64,000 nt of DNA. Source: Shimia sp022448905 (GTDB lineage Bacteria > Pseudomonadota > Alphaproteobacteria > Rhodobacterales > Rhodobacteraceae). Shown piece after piece: positions 1 to 9,828 of this stretch. Position 1 is the stretch's first letter. The number at the start of each line of letters is the position of its first letter. The stretch covers positions 3,844,001-3,908,000 of the forward strand of contig NZ_CP138953.1 in the NCBI RefSeq assembly GCF_047126315.1. Reading direction: 5' to 3'. The translations under genes and the position numbers were made by a program. Below the pieces are notes generated by a model. That model saw only the letters and a list, made by a program, of their open reading frames with translations. It did not search any database and was not told where the DNA came from.

Positions 1-22
1 AAGCGCCTCTAACTCCGCAAGA

Positions 23-766
23 TCACTGACGTACTGCATCCGGATCAAACCCCGCTTCCACCATCAACGCATTGGAGCGGGTCTCAATCACCTTTTCCAA
101 CCGCGTCATGAATTCTTTTTGGTCTGCGCCCTGCTCGATTGGCTCCAGAAACTCAACCACAGCCAGGCCCGGCTTGCGCAGCATCGTGCCCTTGGGCCAG
201 AACATCCCGGCATTGGTTGCCACCGGCACCGCCGTCTGCCCAGTCTCTTTGTAAAGAACGTATGGGCCAACCTTATACGGCACATGCTCGCCAACAGGCA
301 CCCGTGTGCCCTGCGGATAAATCACCAACTGGCCCGGCGGCACCCGACCGCTTTCCACATCCGCCAACATCGCTTTGATCGCCGCACCCCGCTTGCCGCG
401 CCGCACAGGCACACAGCCCAAACGCCACGCGTACACCCCGATGATCGGCGTGAACAGCAACTCATATTTCATGATGAAGCGCGGCTGCGGCACCGCTTTG
501 AAGATCATCATAATATCGAGAAACGACTGGTGCTTCGCAGGCACCAAAACGGCACCACTCGGCACCTCGCCACGCACCTCGGATCGAATGCCCACCAACC
601 AGCGCGCCGACCAGATCGCCCAAGTGGCGTAGGTGTTGCACGCCGCCATGGCCCCTTTAGAGGACAACAACGCCCAGGGGAAAAACACAATCCCCATCGC
701 CAGCATCACAATCGCATTCTGAACCACATAGATGATCGACATCACCCATTGAAACGCCAAGCGCAT
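23..766 (-). CDS. plsC: 1-acyl-sn-glycerol-3-phosphate acyltransferase (PlsC)
   Basis: The 247-residue protein should acylate lysophosphatidic acid to phosphatidic acid at the inner membrane. It has a hydrophobic N-terminus (about residues 8-30), the catalytic HX4D motif HQSFLD at 79-84 and the substrate-binding block YPQGTR at 150-155. That block is EGTR in many homologues, so Gln replaces Glu here. The start codon shares one base with the ftsX stop (TGATG), so translation is probably coupled to ftsX. Family assignment is firm; the acyl donor is not visible from sequence. Confidence 0.93.
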   Translation of the reverse strand: MRLAFQWVMSIIYVVQNAIVMLAMGIVFFPWALLSSKGAMAACNTYATWAIWSARWLVGIRSEVRGEVPSGAVLVPAKHQSFLDIMMIFKAVPQPRFIMKYELLFTPIIGVYAWRLGCVPVRRGKRGAAIKAMLADVESGRVPPGQLVIYPQGTRVPVGEHVPYKVGPYVLYKETGQTAVPVATNAGMFWPKGTMLRKPGLAVVEFLEPIEQGADQKEFMTRLEKVIETRSNALMVEAGFDPDAVRQ

Positions 767-1668
767 CAGGTCAACTCCCCTAGTGTACGTCGTGCCGCCG
801 CGCCGGTGGCCAGATAGGCCACCACGCCCGCCAGCGGCGGGATCAGCGCCAAGAACGCCCAGCTCATGCCTTGGAACCCTAGCCCGGTCAGAAAGCCGCC
901 GCTCTCTTGCGCCGAAGGCAGCAAGAAGACGGCCAAGGCCCCCATTGCGGTGCCCACAGCGGCGCCCAGAAGGGCGCGCAGGGTAAAGCGCCGCACAAAG
1001 GCGCGTGCAATGTAGCTGTCCCTTGCGCCAATCAAGCGCAGCACCGAAATCACCTGCGCATTAGCCGCCAACGCCGCATTGGCCGCCAAGGTAATCATCG
1101 CCGCCGTGGCCGCCCCAATCAGGCCAATCGACACCCAGCCCAGCAGACGCAACCGCCCAGCGGCACGCTCCAGCGGACGCCGCCAACGGGTGTGGTCATC
1201 CAGCACCGCGCCCGGCACCTCCGCCTGCAATCGCAGCCGCAACCCAGCGCCGTCATAGCCCTCTTCGGTCTCGACAATCTCGATCAACTGCGGGATCGGC
1301 AGGCTGTCCAGCGGCAGGTCCGGCCCAAACCAAGGCGCCAGCAAGCCGCGCTGCTCGTCAACACTCAAGGCCCGCGCCGAAGCAATTCCCGGCGTGCTCT
1401 CCAGCACGGTCAGTGCCGCCGCTGTCTGAGCCGCCATCTGCTCTTCCGGCGCGGAAATCCGCAACGTTGAACTCTGCGCCAGCTCATCACCCCACCGCGC
1501 CGCCAGTCGGCCCGAGGCCAAGGACAACGCCAAAGCAAACACCGTCAAAAACGCCATGGCCCCCGCCGCAAACAACGTCAATCGCGCGGTAAATCCCGTT
1601 GGCGGCACCACGCGGTCTGCCTGCGCGTCGCCCATAATCAGCTTGGAAAGCTGCAGACCTTTGCTCAT
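766..1668 (-). CDS. ftsX: cell-division ABC transporter permease FtsX
   Basis: This 300-residue integral membrane protein partners FtsE and couples divisome assembly to septal peptidoglycan hydrolysis. A short cytoplasmic N-terminus is followed by a membrane segment near residues 29-51, a periplasmic domain, and three more membrane segments in the C-terminal half, which is the FtsX topology. It overlaps ftsE by 4 bases (ATGA) and plsC by 1 base, making a compact ftsE-ftsX-plsC operon. Sequence conservation in FtsX is low, so the call rests on topology plus the FtsE neighbour. Confidence 0.9.
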   Translation of the reverse strand: MSKGLQLSKLIMGDAQADRVVPPTGFTARLTLFAAGAMAFLTVFALALSLASGRLAARWGDELAQSSTLRISAPEEQMAAQTAAALTVLESTPGIASARALSVDEQRGLLAPWFGPDLPLDSLPIPQLIEIVETEEGYDGAGLRLRLQAEVPGAVLDDHTRWRRPLERAAGRLRLLGWVSIGLIGAATAAMITLAANAALAANAQVISVLRLIGARDSYIARAFVRRFTLRALLGAAVGTAMGALAVFLLPSAQESGGFLTGLGFQGMSWAFLALIPPLAGVVAYLATGAAARRTLGELT

Positions 1669-2342
1669 AGATCTGCCCCCGCCAGTTGCAACTTACGCCC
1701 CGAAATCCGCAGCACCCGTGCCTGCACGTGATGTTTGGCCGATCGGATTAAGTTCAGATCATGGGTCGCAATCAAGATGGTCTTGCCCATCTTGTTCAGT
1801 TCCACCAGAAGCTGCAGCAACCGTTGGGACATTTCCCAATCCACATTGCCGGTTGGCTCATCCGCCAAAACCACATCCGGCGACATAATCACCGCCCGCG
1901 CCAAAGCCGCCCGCTGGCGCTCCCCGCCTGACAGCTCCGGCGGCAAGGCACTGGCGCGATGCCCCAAACCCACCCAGGTCAAAAGCTCTTTCAGGTTGGA
2001 ATGCTGCTCCAAAGAATCCCTGTCCGAAACCGTTAGCGGTAAAGCCACATTTTCTCGCACCGGCAGGTGGTCCAAAAACTGGCAATCCTGATGCACCACG
2101 CCGATCTGGCGCCGCGCCAAAGCGTGGTCATCCCGATCCATCTCACGCACATCTTTGCCAAACAGCTGCACCCGCCCCGCCGTCGGGGTCAGCGCGCCAT
2201 AACACAGCTTCAAAAACGTGGTCTTCCCGGACCCGGACGGCCCGGTCAAAAAATGGAAAGATCCGGGTGCCAGCTTCAGGGACACCTCGCTCAGCAACTC
2301 GCCGCCACCATAGCTATACGCAATATTGTCTAGTTCGATCAC
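1665..2342 (-). CDS. ftsE: cell-division ATP-binding protein FtsE
   Basis: ABC ATPase of the FtsEX complex. Walker A (GPSGSGKT), the signature LSGGERQR, Walker B (VVLADEPTG) and the switch His (ATHD) are all present. I placed the start at GTG 2342 because GAGG lies 6 bases upstream and the protein then begins MIEL, like other FtsE proteins. ATG 2354 is an in-frame alternative that adds four residues. The frame stays open for about 110 more codons upstream, but that part does not resemble FtsE and runs into the divergent gene at 2487. Confidence 0.93.
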   Translation of the reverse strand: MIELDNIAYSYGGGELLSEVSLKLAPGSFHFLTGPSGSGKTTFLKLCYGALTPTAGRVQLFGKDVREMDRDDHALARRQIGVVHQDCQFLDHLPVRENVALPLTVSDRDSLEQHSNLKELLTWVGLGHRASALPPELSGGERQRAALARAVIMSPDVVLADEPTGNVDWEMSQRLLQLLVELNKMGKTILIATHDLNLIRSAKHHVQARVLRISGRKLQLAGADL

Positions 2343-2486
2343 ATGAGACCTCATTTGTCCCGATTGTTGTGCACGAGCATCGCCTTGGTTGCAATCTGTT
2401 CCACGCCGCCTTTGCACTTTCGCCAAGCGATGTTTCAGAATATGGTTCCTGAATAAAAGCAAGAACTTCGACAGCAGGGGACGAGT

Positions 2487-3671
2487 ATGCGGCTCACTTG
2501 CCCAAATTGCGGGGCACAATATGAAGTGCCTGACGACATCATCCCGACCGGTGGGCGGGATGTGCAATGCTCCAACTGCGGCAACACCTGGTTTCAGGTG
2601 CACGCGGACATGCAGGCGGAAGAACCCGTTGAGAACGCTGTTGCCGATGTGGTCGCTGCGGCTAGCGAAGAGGCCACGCAAGACGACGCTGCTGCGCCCG
2701 AAGAAGAAGTCTTTGAAGAGGTCGAACCGCCAGAGCTCTCTATTGAAGCAGAGCCGGAGGACAATCAGGACTTCTTCGATGACGAGGAAGAAGAAAACCC
2801 CGATGATCTGGACCTAGGGGGCGAAGACTGGGATCTGGAAACCGAGGAAGACTGGGCCGAAGAGAGAGCGCCTCAGCACGAGGAGGCTCCAGCAGACGCT
2901 GAAGAGCACCGCGAAGACATTGCCGAAACACCGGACGCGCAGGAAGAAGAGAGCGAGCCCGTCCCAGCGCCTGAACCGGACGACGAAGATGAACTGGAAG
3001 TCGCCGCAGATCTGGAAGACGACCTTGAGACCGACGCCCTCCCGGAAGACGACGGCGCAGTAGATGCAGAGCCAGAGCCTGCCCCCAAGCCACGTGGGCT
3101 GGACGACTCAGTCAAAGACATCCTGCGCGAAGAAGTGGAATACGAAAGCCGCGCCCGCGCGGCCGAACAACCGCAAAGCCTTGAGACACAGGGTGATCTA
3201 GGTCTCGACCAGGGCGAAGACCGCCCCACAGCCACAGACCGCCGCGCGGATGAAGCCGCCAACCGGCTGCGCCGCCTAAGGGGGCAAGACGATGCCGCCA
3301 CCGCAGCGGCAGTGGCCGCAACCGTCCGCAGCGCCAAGGACACCCGCCGCGACCTGCTGCCGGATATCGAAGAGATCAACTCGACCCTGCGCACCTCGGG
3401 CGACACACCGCGCAATCCGGATTTAGGGCAGAAAACCAACAACAGCGCCAGCCGTGCGCGTGGGTTCCGTCTCGGATTTGCACTGGTGATCCTGCTCGCG
3501 GGCGCAGCGGTGTTTGTTTACAGTTCGCATGACAGTCTCAGCAAAAGCTACCCGCAGGCCGCGCCTTACATCGACAGCTTTATGGCCTCAGCAAACGGTG
3601 CCCGTATCTGGCTGGACGACAAAGTGGCTGGTCTGTTTCTGAAACTCAACGCCCTGACCGGACAGTCCTAA
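2487..3671 (+). CDS. zinc-ribbon (MJ0042-type) acidic single-pass membrane protein
   Basis: The 394-residue protein starts with a zinc finger-like domain in which two CxxC pairs (CPNC at residues 5-8 and CSNC about 24 residues later) lie in the first 40 residues. This is the MJ0042 family pattern. A long, very acidic, low-complexity region follows (about 50-300), then one membrane segment near 330-348 and a short C-terminal tail. GGGGA upstream supports the ATG. It is divergent from ftsE. Function is unknown; the layout suggests a cytoplasmic metal-binding head on a flexible acidic stalk anchored in the membrane. Confidence 0.85.
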   Translation: MRLTCPNCGAQYEVPDDIIPTGGRDVQCSNCGNTWFQVHADMQAEEPVENAVADVVAAASEEATQDDAAAPEEEVFEEVEPPELSIEAEPEDNQDFFDDEEEENPDDLDLGGEDWDLETEEDWAEERAPQHEEAPADAEEHREDIAETPDAQEEESEPVPAPEPDDEDELEVAADLEDDLETDALPEDDGAVDAEPEPAPKPRGLDDSVKDILREEVEYESRARAAEQPQSLETQGDLGLDQGEDRPTATDRRADEAANRLRRLRGQDDAATAAAVAATVRSAKDTRRDLLPDIEEINSTLRTSGDTPRNPDLGQKTNNSASRARGFRLGFALVILLAGAAVFVYSSHDSLSKSYPQAAPYIDSFMASANGARIWLDDKVAGLFLKLNALTGQS

Positions 3672-3691
3672 CCGGCTGTCCAGCGCAGGCC

Positions 3692-6265
3692 TTAGAACCG
3701 CTCCAGCAAACGTTCCAGATAGTTACGCTCTGACTCAGAGCGCTCTGTCTCTCCGGCACGGCGGCGGATTTCGTCCAACAGACGACGCGCCTGACGATAC
3801 ACATCCTCGCCCTGCAGCAACCCTTCATCGGTACCTGCCGCTCCGCGATTGCCTTGGCTGCGCCCAAGCGGGTCTTGCGCCTGGCCCTGCGCCTCGGCGG
3901 TGCCTTGTTGGCCTTGCTGTTGTTGTTGCGCCATGGCTTCACCAAGGTTGCGCAGCCCCTCCCGCAGGGCATCCATCGCTTCCGCTTGCCGATCAATTGC
4001 CGTGGCCAGATCATCCTCACGCAACGCCTCTTCGGCACCTTCCATGGCACCTTCCGCATTACCAAGCGCTTCCCGCGCGGCATCCCCCTCTGGCGTGCCC
4101 TGCCCCGGCAAGTTCTGCATCTGACGGTTTAACTCCTGACGCAATGCCCGCTGGCGGTCCTCCAGCGCGCCTTGCTGGCCCTGTTGATCGCCATTGGATT
4201 GGCCGGTCTCGCCCTCACCTTCGCCGTTACCCTGACCTTCGCCACCAGTGCCGTCATGCGCCTGACCACGCCCTTCGCCACCACTGTACCCTTGGTTTTC
4301 CTGTGACTGTCCGCTCTGAGCGTTTGGGTTGAACTGTTCCTGCAACTCGCGGAAAGCCTCGTCAGACAGGCCTTGCTGATTGCGCAGCGTTTCAGCCAGC
4401 CCTTCCATGGCCTGCTCGCCCTGGTTCTGTTGACCTTGGCCTTGGGTGACGCGCATGTTCTCCATCAGCCGCTGCAACTCTTCCAGAGCCTGCTGCGCCT
4501 CTGCCATGCGGCCCTGTTCCATCAGTTCCTGAATGCGGTCCATCATGCGTTGCAGATCGTTCTGATCCATCTGCATCGAATTCTCTGCGCTCTGCTGATT
4601 TTCGCCTTCTTCGCCGTCCTGCTGCTGCCGCCGCGCTAACTCGCGCATGTAGTCTTCAGTGGCCTCGCGCAACTCCTGCATGAGACGCGCAATCTCCGCA
4701 TCACTGGCACCGTTTTTCATCGCTTCGGACAAGCGCTCCTGCGCCTGTCGCAAACGCTCCGCCGCGCTGCCAAGATCGCCATCTTCCAAGTCCAGCGCCA
4801 ATTGCCACAGCGCCTCAGCCAGTTCGTCGCGTTTCTCTTCAGACAGCCCATGCGTCACGTTCACTTCCAACCGCCGCAAAATGGTCCGAAACCGCAGGTA
4901 ATCTGTCTCGCGCCGAAACACGCCATCCTCAGGCCGGTGCGACACCGCCCGCATCAACTGCGCCACGCGTTTGCCATTCTCCCGTGACCACAACAAATCC
5001 CGCCGCATCTCGATCACTGCCGCCGCCAACGGGTCAAAGAACCGCCGCGCCGGCAGTTCAAACCGCAAGTCTCCGGATTGTCCTTCAAGCCCCGCGTCAT
5101 CCTCTACAGTCAGCGTGACCTTCACCGGCAAATGCGCCCAAGGGTGTTCGGAAAAGTCCTCAATCAAGGTCTCTTCAAACGACGCCCGATCGCCGGAGAT
5201 CGGCAAGGGCAGTTCGACCACCACCGCCTCACGAGGTTCAGGATCGACCCGCACCCCGTACTGTCGGGACACGCCGTCGAGATCCAGCTCCACAACCGCT
5301 GTTCCGCCGACCACGCCATAATCGTCAGACGCATGAAACGGCAGGGTCATCTCACCACGCCCAGAGGCCTCCACCTGCCCGCTCAAAATCACTTTCGGCG
5401 CAAGGTCATCCTGCATCACAATATGCCAGGCAGCCCCGCCCGGCCCGGCGATCTCCAAATCACCTGTCTGACGCACATCAAAGCTCTGCTCCGGCTCGGC
5501 CGCGCTCTCAATCGCCCCAACCCGGCCGGACACGGTCTCCGCCACGGTCAGAGCACCGACTTCTCCGTAAAGCCGCAGCAAAACCCGGCTGCCTTCCGGC
5601 AACACCAACTTGCCCTCAGGTTGATCATTCAGGTAAAGCGCAGGTTTGCCGGTGTAACTCGGCGGCTCAATCCAACCTTCCCAGGTTGGCCCACTTGCCA
5701 AAGCTGCCCCGCCTCCGGGCCCCAATTCCCTCACGGACGATAGATTTGAAAACGATCCACCGACAAAGGCCATCATCAACAACAGGATCGCTGTGTAACG
5801 CAACCCAAACGGGTCCAACCGCGAAATCCGCAAATCCGGCTGCACCGCTTTGGCGCCCTTGGTGCGCGCTGCCATGCGTTTCTGGTGGGCCATCCAAAGC
5901 GCCTGAGAGGCGGCGTCGTCCTTGCCCACCGCCGGCGCATCGCGCAGCGCCGCAATCGGCCGTCCTGGCAAGGTTGCATCCAGCCGCGCAATCGCCATGT
6001 CACGGGACGGCAGCACCAACTGCCGCGCCCCACGCACCAAAAACACGAGCATCCCAGCCGCAGCCAAAAAGCCGCAAATCCAGATCATTTCCAGCGGCAG
6101 ATGGTCCTGCAGCCCCACCATCAGTGCGGCCAGCACCACAAAGGCAATGGTCCACACCGGCCAAAACGCACGTGTGAATGATTCTGCAAACAGACCCAAC
6201 CGGGTCAGGCCAATGACCCACCGAAGGTGCAACAGGGCTGCATCTGAAGGGCTTTGACGGGTCAC
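3692..6265 (-). CDS. DUF4175 / TIGR02302 family large membrane-anchored protein
   Basis: This 857-residue protein matches the alphaproteobacterial TIGR02302 (DUF4175) family. Two hydrophobic segments lie near residues 33-80 and one near 155-175. A large soluble domain follows, and then a Gln/Gly/Glu-rich coiled region (about 530-800) with short poly-Gln runs. The family has no established biochemical role. It is convergent with the zinc-ribbon gene and 21 bases downstream of lysA on the same strand, so it is likely cotranscribed with lysA. Confidence 0.82.
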   Translation of the reverse strand: MTRQSPSDAALLHLRWVIGLTRLGLFAESFTRAFWPVWTIAFVVLAALMVGLQDHLPLEMIWICGFLAAAGMLVFLVRGARQLVLPSRDMAIARLDATLPGRPIAALRDAPAVGKDDAASQALWMAHQKRMAARTKGAKAVQPDLRISRLDPFGLRYTAILLLMMAFVGGSFSNLSSVRELGPGGGAALASGPTWEGWIEPPSYTGKPALYLNDQPEGKLVLPEGSRVLLRLYGEVGALTVAETVSGRVGAIESAAEPEQSFDVRQTGDLEIAGPGGAAWHIVMQDDLAPKVILSGQVEASGRGEMTLPFHASDDYGVVGGTAVVELDLDGVSRQYGVRVDPEPREAVVVELPLPISGDRASFEETLIEDFSEHPWAHLPVKVTLTVEDDAGLEGQSGDLRFELPARRFFDPLAAAVIEMRRDLLWSRENGKRVAQLMRAVSHRPEDGVFRRETDYLRFRTILRRLEVNVTHGLSEEKRDELAEALWQLALDLEDGDLGSAAERLRQAQERLSEAMKNGASDAEIARLMQELREATEDYMRELARRQQQDGEEGENQQSAENSMQMDQNDLQRMMDRIQELMEQGRMAEAQQALEELQRLMENMRVTQGQGQQNQGEQAMEGLAETLRNQQGLSDEAFRELQEQFNPNAQSGQSQENQGYSGGEGRGQAHDGTGGEGQGNGEGEGETGQSNGDQQGQQGALEDRQRALRQELNRQMQNLPGQGTPEGDAAREALGNAEGAMEGAEEALREDDLATAIDRQAEAMDALREGLRNLGEAMAQQQQQGQQGTAEAQGQAQDPLGRSQGNRGAAGTDEGLLQGEDVYRQARRLLDEIRRRAGETERSESERNYLERLLERF

Positions 6266-6286
6266 GGCGCTCCTATCGGTTGGCTC

Positions 6287-7567
6287 TTAGTCGCTGGTCT
6301 GATCCAGCCACTCTGGGATGCTATCGCGGTTTATCATCTCTTCATAGGTTGGACGTCGGCGGATAACCGCAAATTGATCGTCCTTCACCAGAACTTCTGG
6401 GATTAAGGGCCGCGTGTTGTACTCGCTGGACATTACCGCGCCATAGGCCCCTGCACTGCGGAACGCGATCAGATCGCCATCGGCAAGCTGCGCCATATTG
6501 CGCCCTTTGGCAAAGGTGTCGCCAGATTCACAGACCGGCCCCACGATGTCATATTGCGCAGGCTCCTGCCCCGGTTCGGCCTCAACGACCGGCACAATAT
6601 CATGATGCGCCTCATACATCGCCGGACGGATCAGGTCGTTCATCGCCCCGTCGACAATCAGGAACTCACGGTCTTCGCCGGACTTCACGTAGATCACCTT
6701 GCACACCATGATGCCCGCGTTGCCCGCGATCAAACGACCCGGCTCAATCTCGATCTCGCAATTCAAGTGCCCCAGCACACGCTTTACCATCGCACCATAT
6801 TCCACCGGCAGCGGCGGCGCAGAGTTGGAGCGCTCATAGGGAATGCCCAGGCCACCGCCCAGATCCAACCGCTTGATGTCGTGCCCTTCGGCCCGCAACT
6901 GTTCAGTCAGTTCCGCGACCTTCTTATAAGCCGCCTCAAACGGCGCCAACTGGGTCAACTGACTGCCAATGTGCACATCAATACCAATGACTTTTAGGCC
7001 CGGCAAAGACGCCGCCAGCGCATAAACCTCTTTGGCGCGGCTGATTGGGATGCCAAATTTGTTCTCCGACTTACCGGTTGCAATTTTGGCGTGGGTTTTG
7101 GCATCCACATCCGGGTTCACCCGAATGGTGATTGGCGCCTCAACTCCCAAACGGCTCGCCACGGCACTGATCGCCGCCATTTCCGGCTCGCTCTCCACGT
7201 TGAACTGGCGGATGCCACCAGTCAGCGCGAGTTCAATCTCATCTTCGGTTTTACCGACACCGGAGAACACAATCTTGTTGCCCGGCACCCCCGCGGCCTT
7301 GGCGCGCGCATATTCGCCGCCCGACACCACATCCATGCCCGCGCCCAGTGCGGCCAGAGTTTTCAAGATCGCCTGATTAGAGGCTGCTTTCATGGCGTAG
7401 CACACCAGATGATCCGTGCCTTCCAGTGCTTCGTCAAACAGGCGGAAGTGGCGTTCAAAGGTCGCGGTGGAATAGCAGTAGAACGGCGTGCCAACCTGCG
7501 CGGCAATTTCCTTTACCGGCACATCTTCGGCAAACAACTCCCCGTCGCGATAAAGAAAATGATCCAT
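6287..7567 (-). CDS. lysA: diaminopimelate decarboxylase
   Basis: PLP enzyme converting meso-diaminopimelate to L-lysine, the last step of lysine synthesis. Visible landmarks are the Schiff-base lysine in YAMK (K60), the glycine-rich PLP phosphate site DLGGGLGIPY, EPGRLIAG, and CESGDTFAKGR, the cysteine loop that completes the partner active site in the dimer. The length (426) is usual for the family. GGAG lies upstream of the ATG. Confidence 0.97.
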   Translation of the reverse strand: MDHFLYRDGELFAEDVPVKEIAAQVGTPFYCYSTATFERHFRLFDEALEGTDHLVCYAMKAASNQAILKTLAALGAGMDVVSGGEYARAKAAGVPGNKIVFSGVGKTEDEIELALTGGIRQFNVESEPEMAAISAVASRLGVEAPITIRVNPDVDAKTHAKIATGKSENKFGIPISRAKEVYALAASLPGLKVIGIDVHIGSQLTQLAPFEAAYKKVAELTEQLRAEGHDIKRLDLGGGLGIPYERSNSAPPLPVEYGAMVKRVLGHLNCEIEIEPGRLIAGNAGIMVCKVIYVKSGEDREFLIVDGAMNDLIRPAMYEAHHDIVPVVEAEPGQEPAQYDIVGPVCESGDTFAKGRNMAQLADGDLIAFRSAGAYGAVMSSEYNTRPLIPEVLVKDDQFAVIRRRPTYEEMINRDSIPEWLDQTSD

Positions 7568-7651
7568 AGTGCCGTCTCCTGCGTGCCGCTAGCGTAGTTC
7601 GGCCTCCCTCATACGCCGCGGCGCAGCGCCGATCAATGCTCCTGAGCCGAC

Positions 7652-7969
7652 TTACTTCACCGGCTTTGCCCGCAGGAACAGATAAAGCGGCAGGCCACAG
7701 CTCACACCAATCATCCAAGTCGCTGGAATCGCCAATAGCGCAATCCAATTGCGCCGCACCCAGACCTCAACCAGAACCCACACCGTGAGCGTGATGGCAG
7801 AGATCACAAGATCCCAATAGATGCCGGTCACCGCGTCATTGGCTTTCCACAGCGCCACCATGGCCTGAAGATCCAGACCGTTCTCGGCAATCCACGGCCC
7901 AAAATACATCATCGGATGGATCGCGCCCCAAATGGCCAATCCCAAAAATACCCAACGCAAAGGTGACAT
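7652..7969 (-). CDS. DUF2834 domain small membrane protein
   Basis: A 105-residue protein with three hydrophobic segments (about residues 5-25, 50-70 and 75-95), matching the DUF2834 family of small integral membrane proteins with no known function. It lies between lysA and a small lipoprotein gene on the same strand. Nothing in it indicates a substrate. Confidence 0.75.
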   Translation of the reverse strand: MSPLRWVFLGLAIWGAIHPMMYFGPWIAENGLDLQAMVALWKANDAVTGIYWDLVISAITLTVWVLVEVWVRRNWIALLAIPATWMIGVSCGLPLYLFLRAKPVK

Positions 7970-7993
7970 GTGTTCCCCAATCCCAAAAAGTAA

Positions 7994-8017
7994 GCGGCAC
8001 CACAGGTACGGCGCCGC
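7994..8017 (-). terminator. possible weak terminator after the small lipoprotein gene
   Basis: Read on the minus strand, GCGGC pairs with GCCGC around a 14-base loop, and a T-rich stretch (TTACTTTTT) follows. The stem is only five base pairs, so this is tentative. Confidence 0.3.
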
Positions 8018-8073
8018 CTTTGCTTCGGATCAGAATGTCCCGATTGGGACTGAGCTTTCAAGAGGCTAAGCCC

Positions 8074-8271
8074 TTAGCAGCCATACCAGCGACAGCCACC
8101 GCCAATTGAGATGCTCACGGTGCCGTTGGTCACGCCCACGCTGCCGGATGTGTGCACCCCGTCAGAGCCGATTCCGATATTGGCGTTGGCACGGGGTGTC
8201 CAAGGCTCTCCGTCCACACCACACGCGGACACAACAGCCAAACTCAAACAGGCAAAAACAACGCGGAACAT
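8074..8271 (-). CDS. small secreted lipoprotein
   Basis: A 65-residue protein with a lipoprotein signal peptide and lipobox VSAC, so Cys17 should be the lipidated residue. The mature part is Gly/Ser-rich and ends in two cysteines (GGGCRWYGC). GGGAG lies 7 bases before the ATG. A small lipoprotein next to argH is common in this family of bacteria. No function can be inferred. Confidence 0.75.
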   Translation of the reverse strand: MFRVVFACLSLAVVSACGVDGEPWTPRANANIGIGSDGVHTSGSVGVTNGTVSISIGGGCRWYGC

Positions 8272-8411
8272 GTGGGATCTCCCATGGCAGCAGCGTCAAC
8301 AGGACCTAATGCACCCCCCGGTGCAAATGCAGTCGACGCGTCCACCATACGGAAAAACCGCGCGGATTGGAAAGGGGAAACACCGCCCTCCGGCGTCATC
8401 TCCCCAAGGGC

Positions 8412-9806
8412 TTAGCTGTCCAGCTTGGCTTTCCAAGCGGCAATCTGCTCACGCACACGGGTGGGCGCGGTGCCACCATAGGACATGCGCGAGGACACCG
8501 AGTTGTGTACGCCCAGCACACCAAACACATCTTCCGTGATCGCCGCATGCACAGACTGCATGTCTTCCAGCGTCAGGTCTGGCAGGTCGCACTCCTTGCT
8601 TTCCGCCATGGCAACCAGCGAGCCGGTAACATGGTGCGCGTCGCGGAACGGCATGTTCAGCGCCCGCACCAGCCAGTCGGCCAGATCAGTTGCGGTGGAG
8701 AAGCCACTGCCGGCTGCTGCTTCCAGGCTATCCTGGTTGGCAGTCATGTCCTTGACCATGCCTTCCATCGCCGCCAGCGCCAGCATCAGGTTGTCCGCCG
8801 CATCAAAGACCTGCTCTTTGTCTTCCTGCATGTCCTTGGAGTACGTCAACGGCAGGCCCTTCATCACCATCAGAAGCGCAGTGTTGGCGCCAAAGATCCG
8901 GCCAATCTTGGCACGGATCAACTCTGCCGCATCCGGGTTTTTCTTCTGCGGCATGATGGAGCTGCCGGTGGAGAAGCGATCAGAGAGCGTCACAAAGCGG
9001 AACTGCGCGGAGGACCAAATCACCAGCTCTTCGGCAAAGCGGCTCAAGTGCATGGCGCAAATGCTGCTTGCGGACAGGAACTCCAACGCAAAGTCACGAT
9101 CTGCCACCGCGTCCAAAGAGTTCGCCGCCGGACGGTCAAAGCCCAGCGCCTTGGCCGTCATCTCACGATCAATTGGGAAAGACGTCCCAGCCAAAGCCGC
9201 CGCGCCCAGAGGGGATTCATTCATCCGTTCCCGCGCGTCTTTGAAACGTGACAAGTCACGGCCAAACATCTCCACATAAGCCATCATGTGGTGGCCCCAT
9301 GTCACCGGCTGCGCGGTCTGCAGATGGGTAAAGCCCGGCATCACCCAATCCGCGCCCGCTTCAGCCTGCGACACAAACGCACGGATCAGCGCCTCGATGC
9401 CGGCAATCGCCGCATCAATCTGATCGCGCACCCAGAGTTTAAAGTCCGTCGCAACCTGGTCATTCCGGCTCCGGCCTGTGTGCAAGCGCCCGGCAGGCTC
9501 GCCAATGATCTCTTTCAGCCGCGCTTCCACATTCATGTGAATGTCTTCCAACGCCGTGGAAAATTGGAACGTGCCGCCCTCAATCTCTGACAACACCGTG
9601 AGAAGCCCTTCCCGAATGGCCTCCGCATCGCTATCTGTCAGAATGCCTGTCTTGGCGAGCATCGCCGCATGGGCCCGAGAGCCAGCAATGTCCTGCGCCG
9701 CCATACGTTGATCGTAGCCAATAGACGCGTTGATCGCTTCCATAATGGCGTCCGGTCCGGCGGCAAAACGGCCACCCCACATCTGGTTTGAGGTATCTTT
9801 GGTCAT
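8412..9806 (-). CDS. argH: argininosuccinate lyase
   Basis: Cleaves argininosuccinate to arginine and fumarate, the last step of arginine synthesis. The fumarase/aspartase superfamily signature GSSIMPQKKNPD is present, with the catalytic Ser on the mobile loop, together with TGRSRNDQ and the THLQ block. Length 464 is standard. Its start codon is only 22 bases from that of the divergent tlpA, so the two 5' regions overlap heavily. Confidence 0.97.
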   Translation of the reverse strand: MTKDTSNQMWGGRFAAGPDAIMEAINASIGYDQRMAAQDIAGSRAHAAMLAKTGILTDSDAEAIREGLLTVLSEIEGGTFQFSTALEDIHMNVEARLKEIIGEPAGRLHTGRSRNDQVATDFKLWVRDQIDAAIAGIEALIRAFVSQAEAGADWVMPGFTHLQTAQPVTWGHHMMAYVEMFGRDLSRFKDARERMNESPLGAAALAGTSFPIDREMTAKALGFDRPAANSLDAVADRDFALEFLSASSICAMHLSRFAEELVIWSSAQFRFVTLSDRFSTGSSIMPQKKNPDAAELIRAKIGRIFGANTALLMVMKGLPLTYSKDMQEDKEQVFDAADNLMLALAAMEGMVKDMTANQDSLEAAAGSGFSTATDLADWLVRALNMPFRDAHHVTGSLVAMAESKECDLPDLTLEDMQSVHAAITEDVFGVLGVHNSVSSRMSYGGTAPTRVREQIAAWKAKLDS

Positions 9807-9828
9807 GAGAAGCCCTTTTGGAGGGAAG

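Noticed and set aside
3849..4780. Gln-rich tracts in the DUF4175 gene as a DNA repeat array
   Set aside because: They are low-complexity protein sequence with varied codons, not a tandem DNA repeat or CRISPR.
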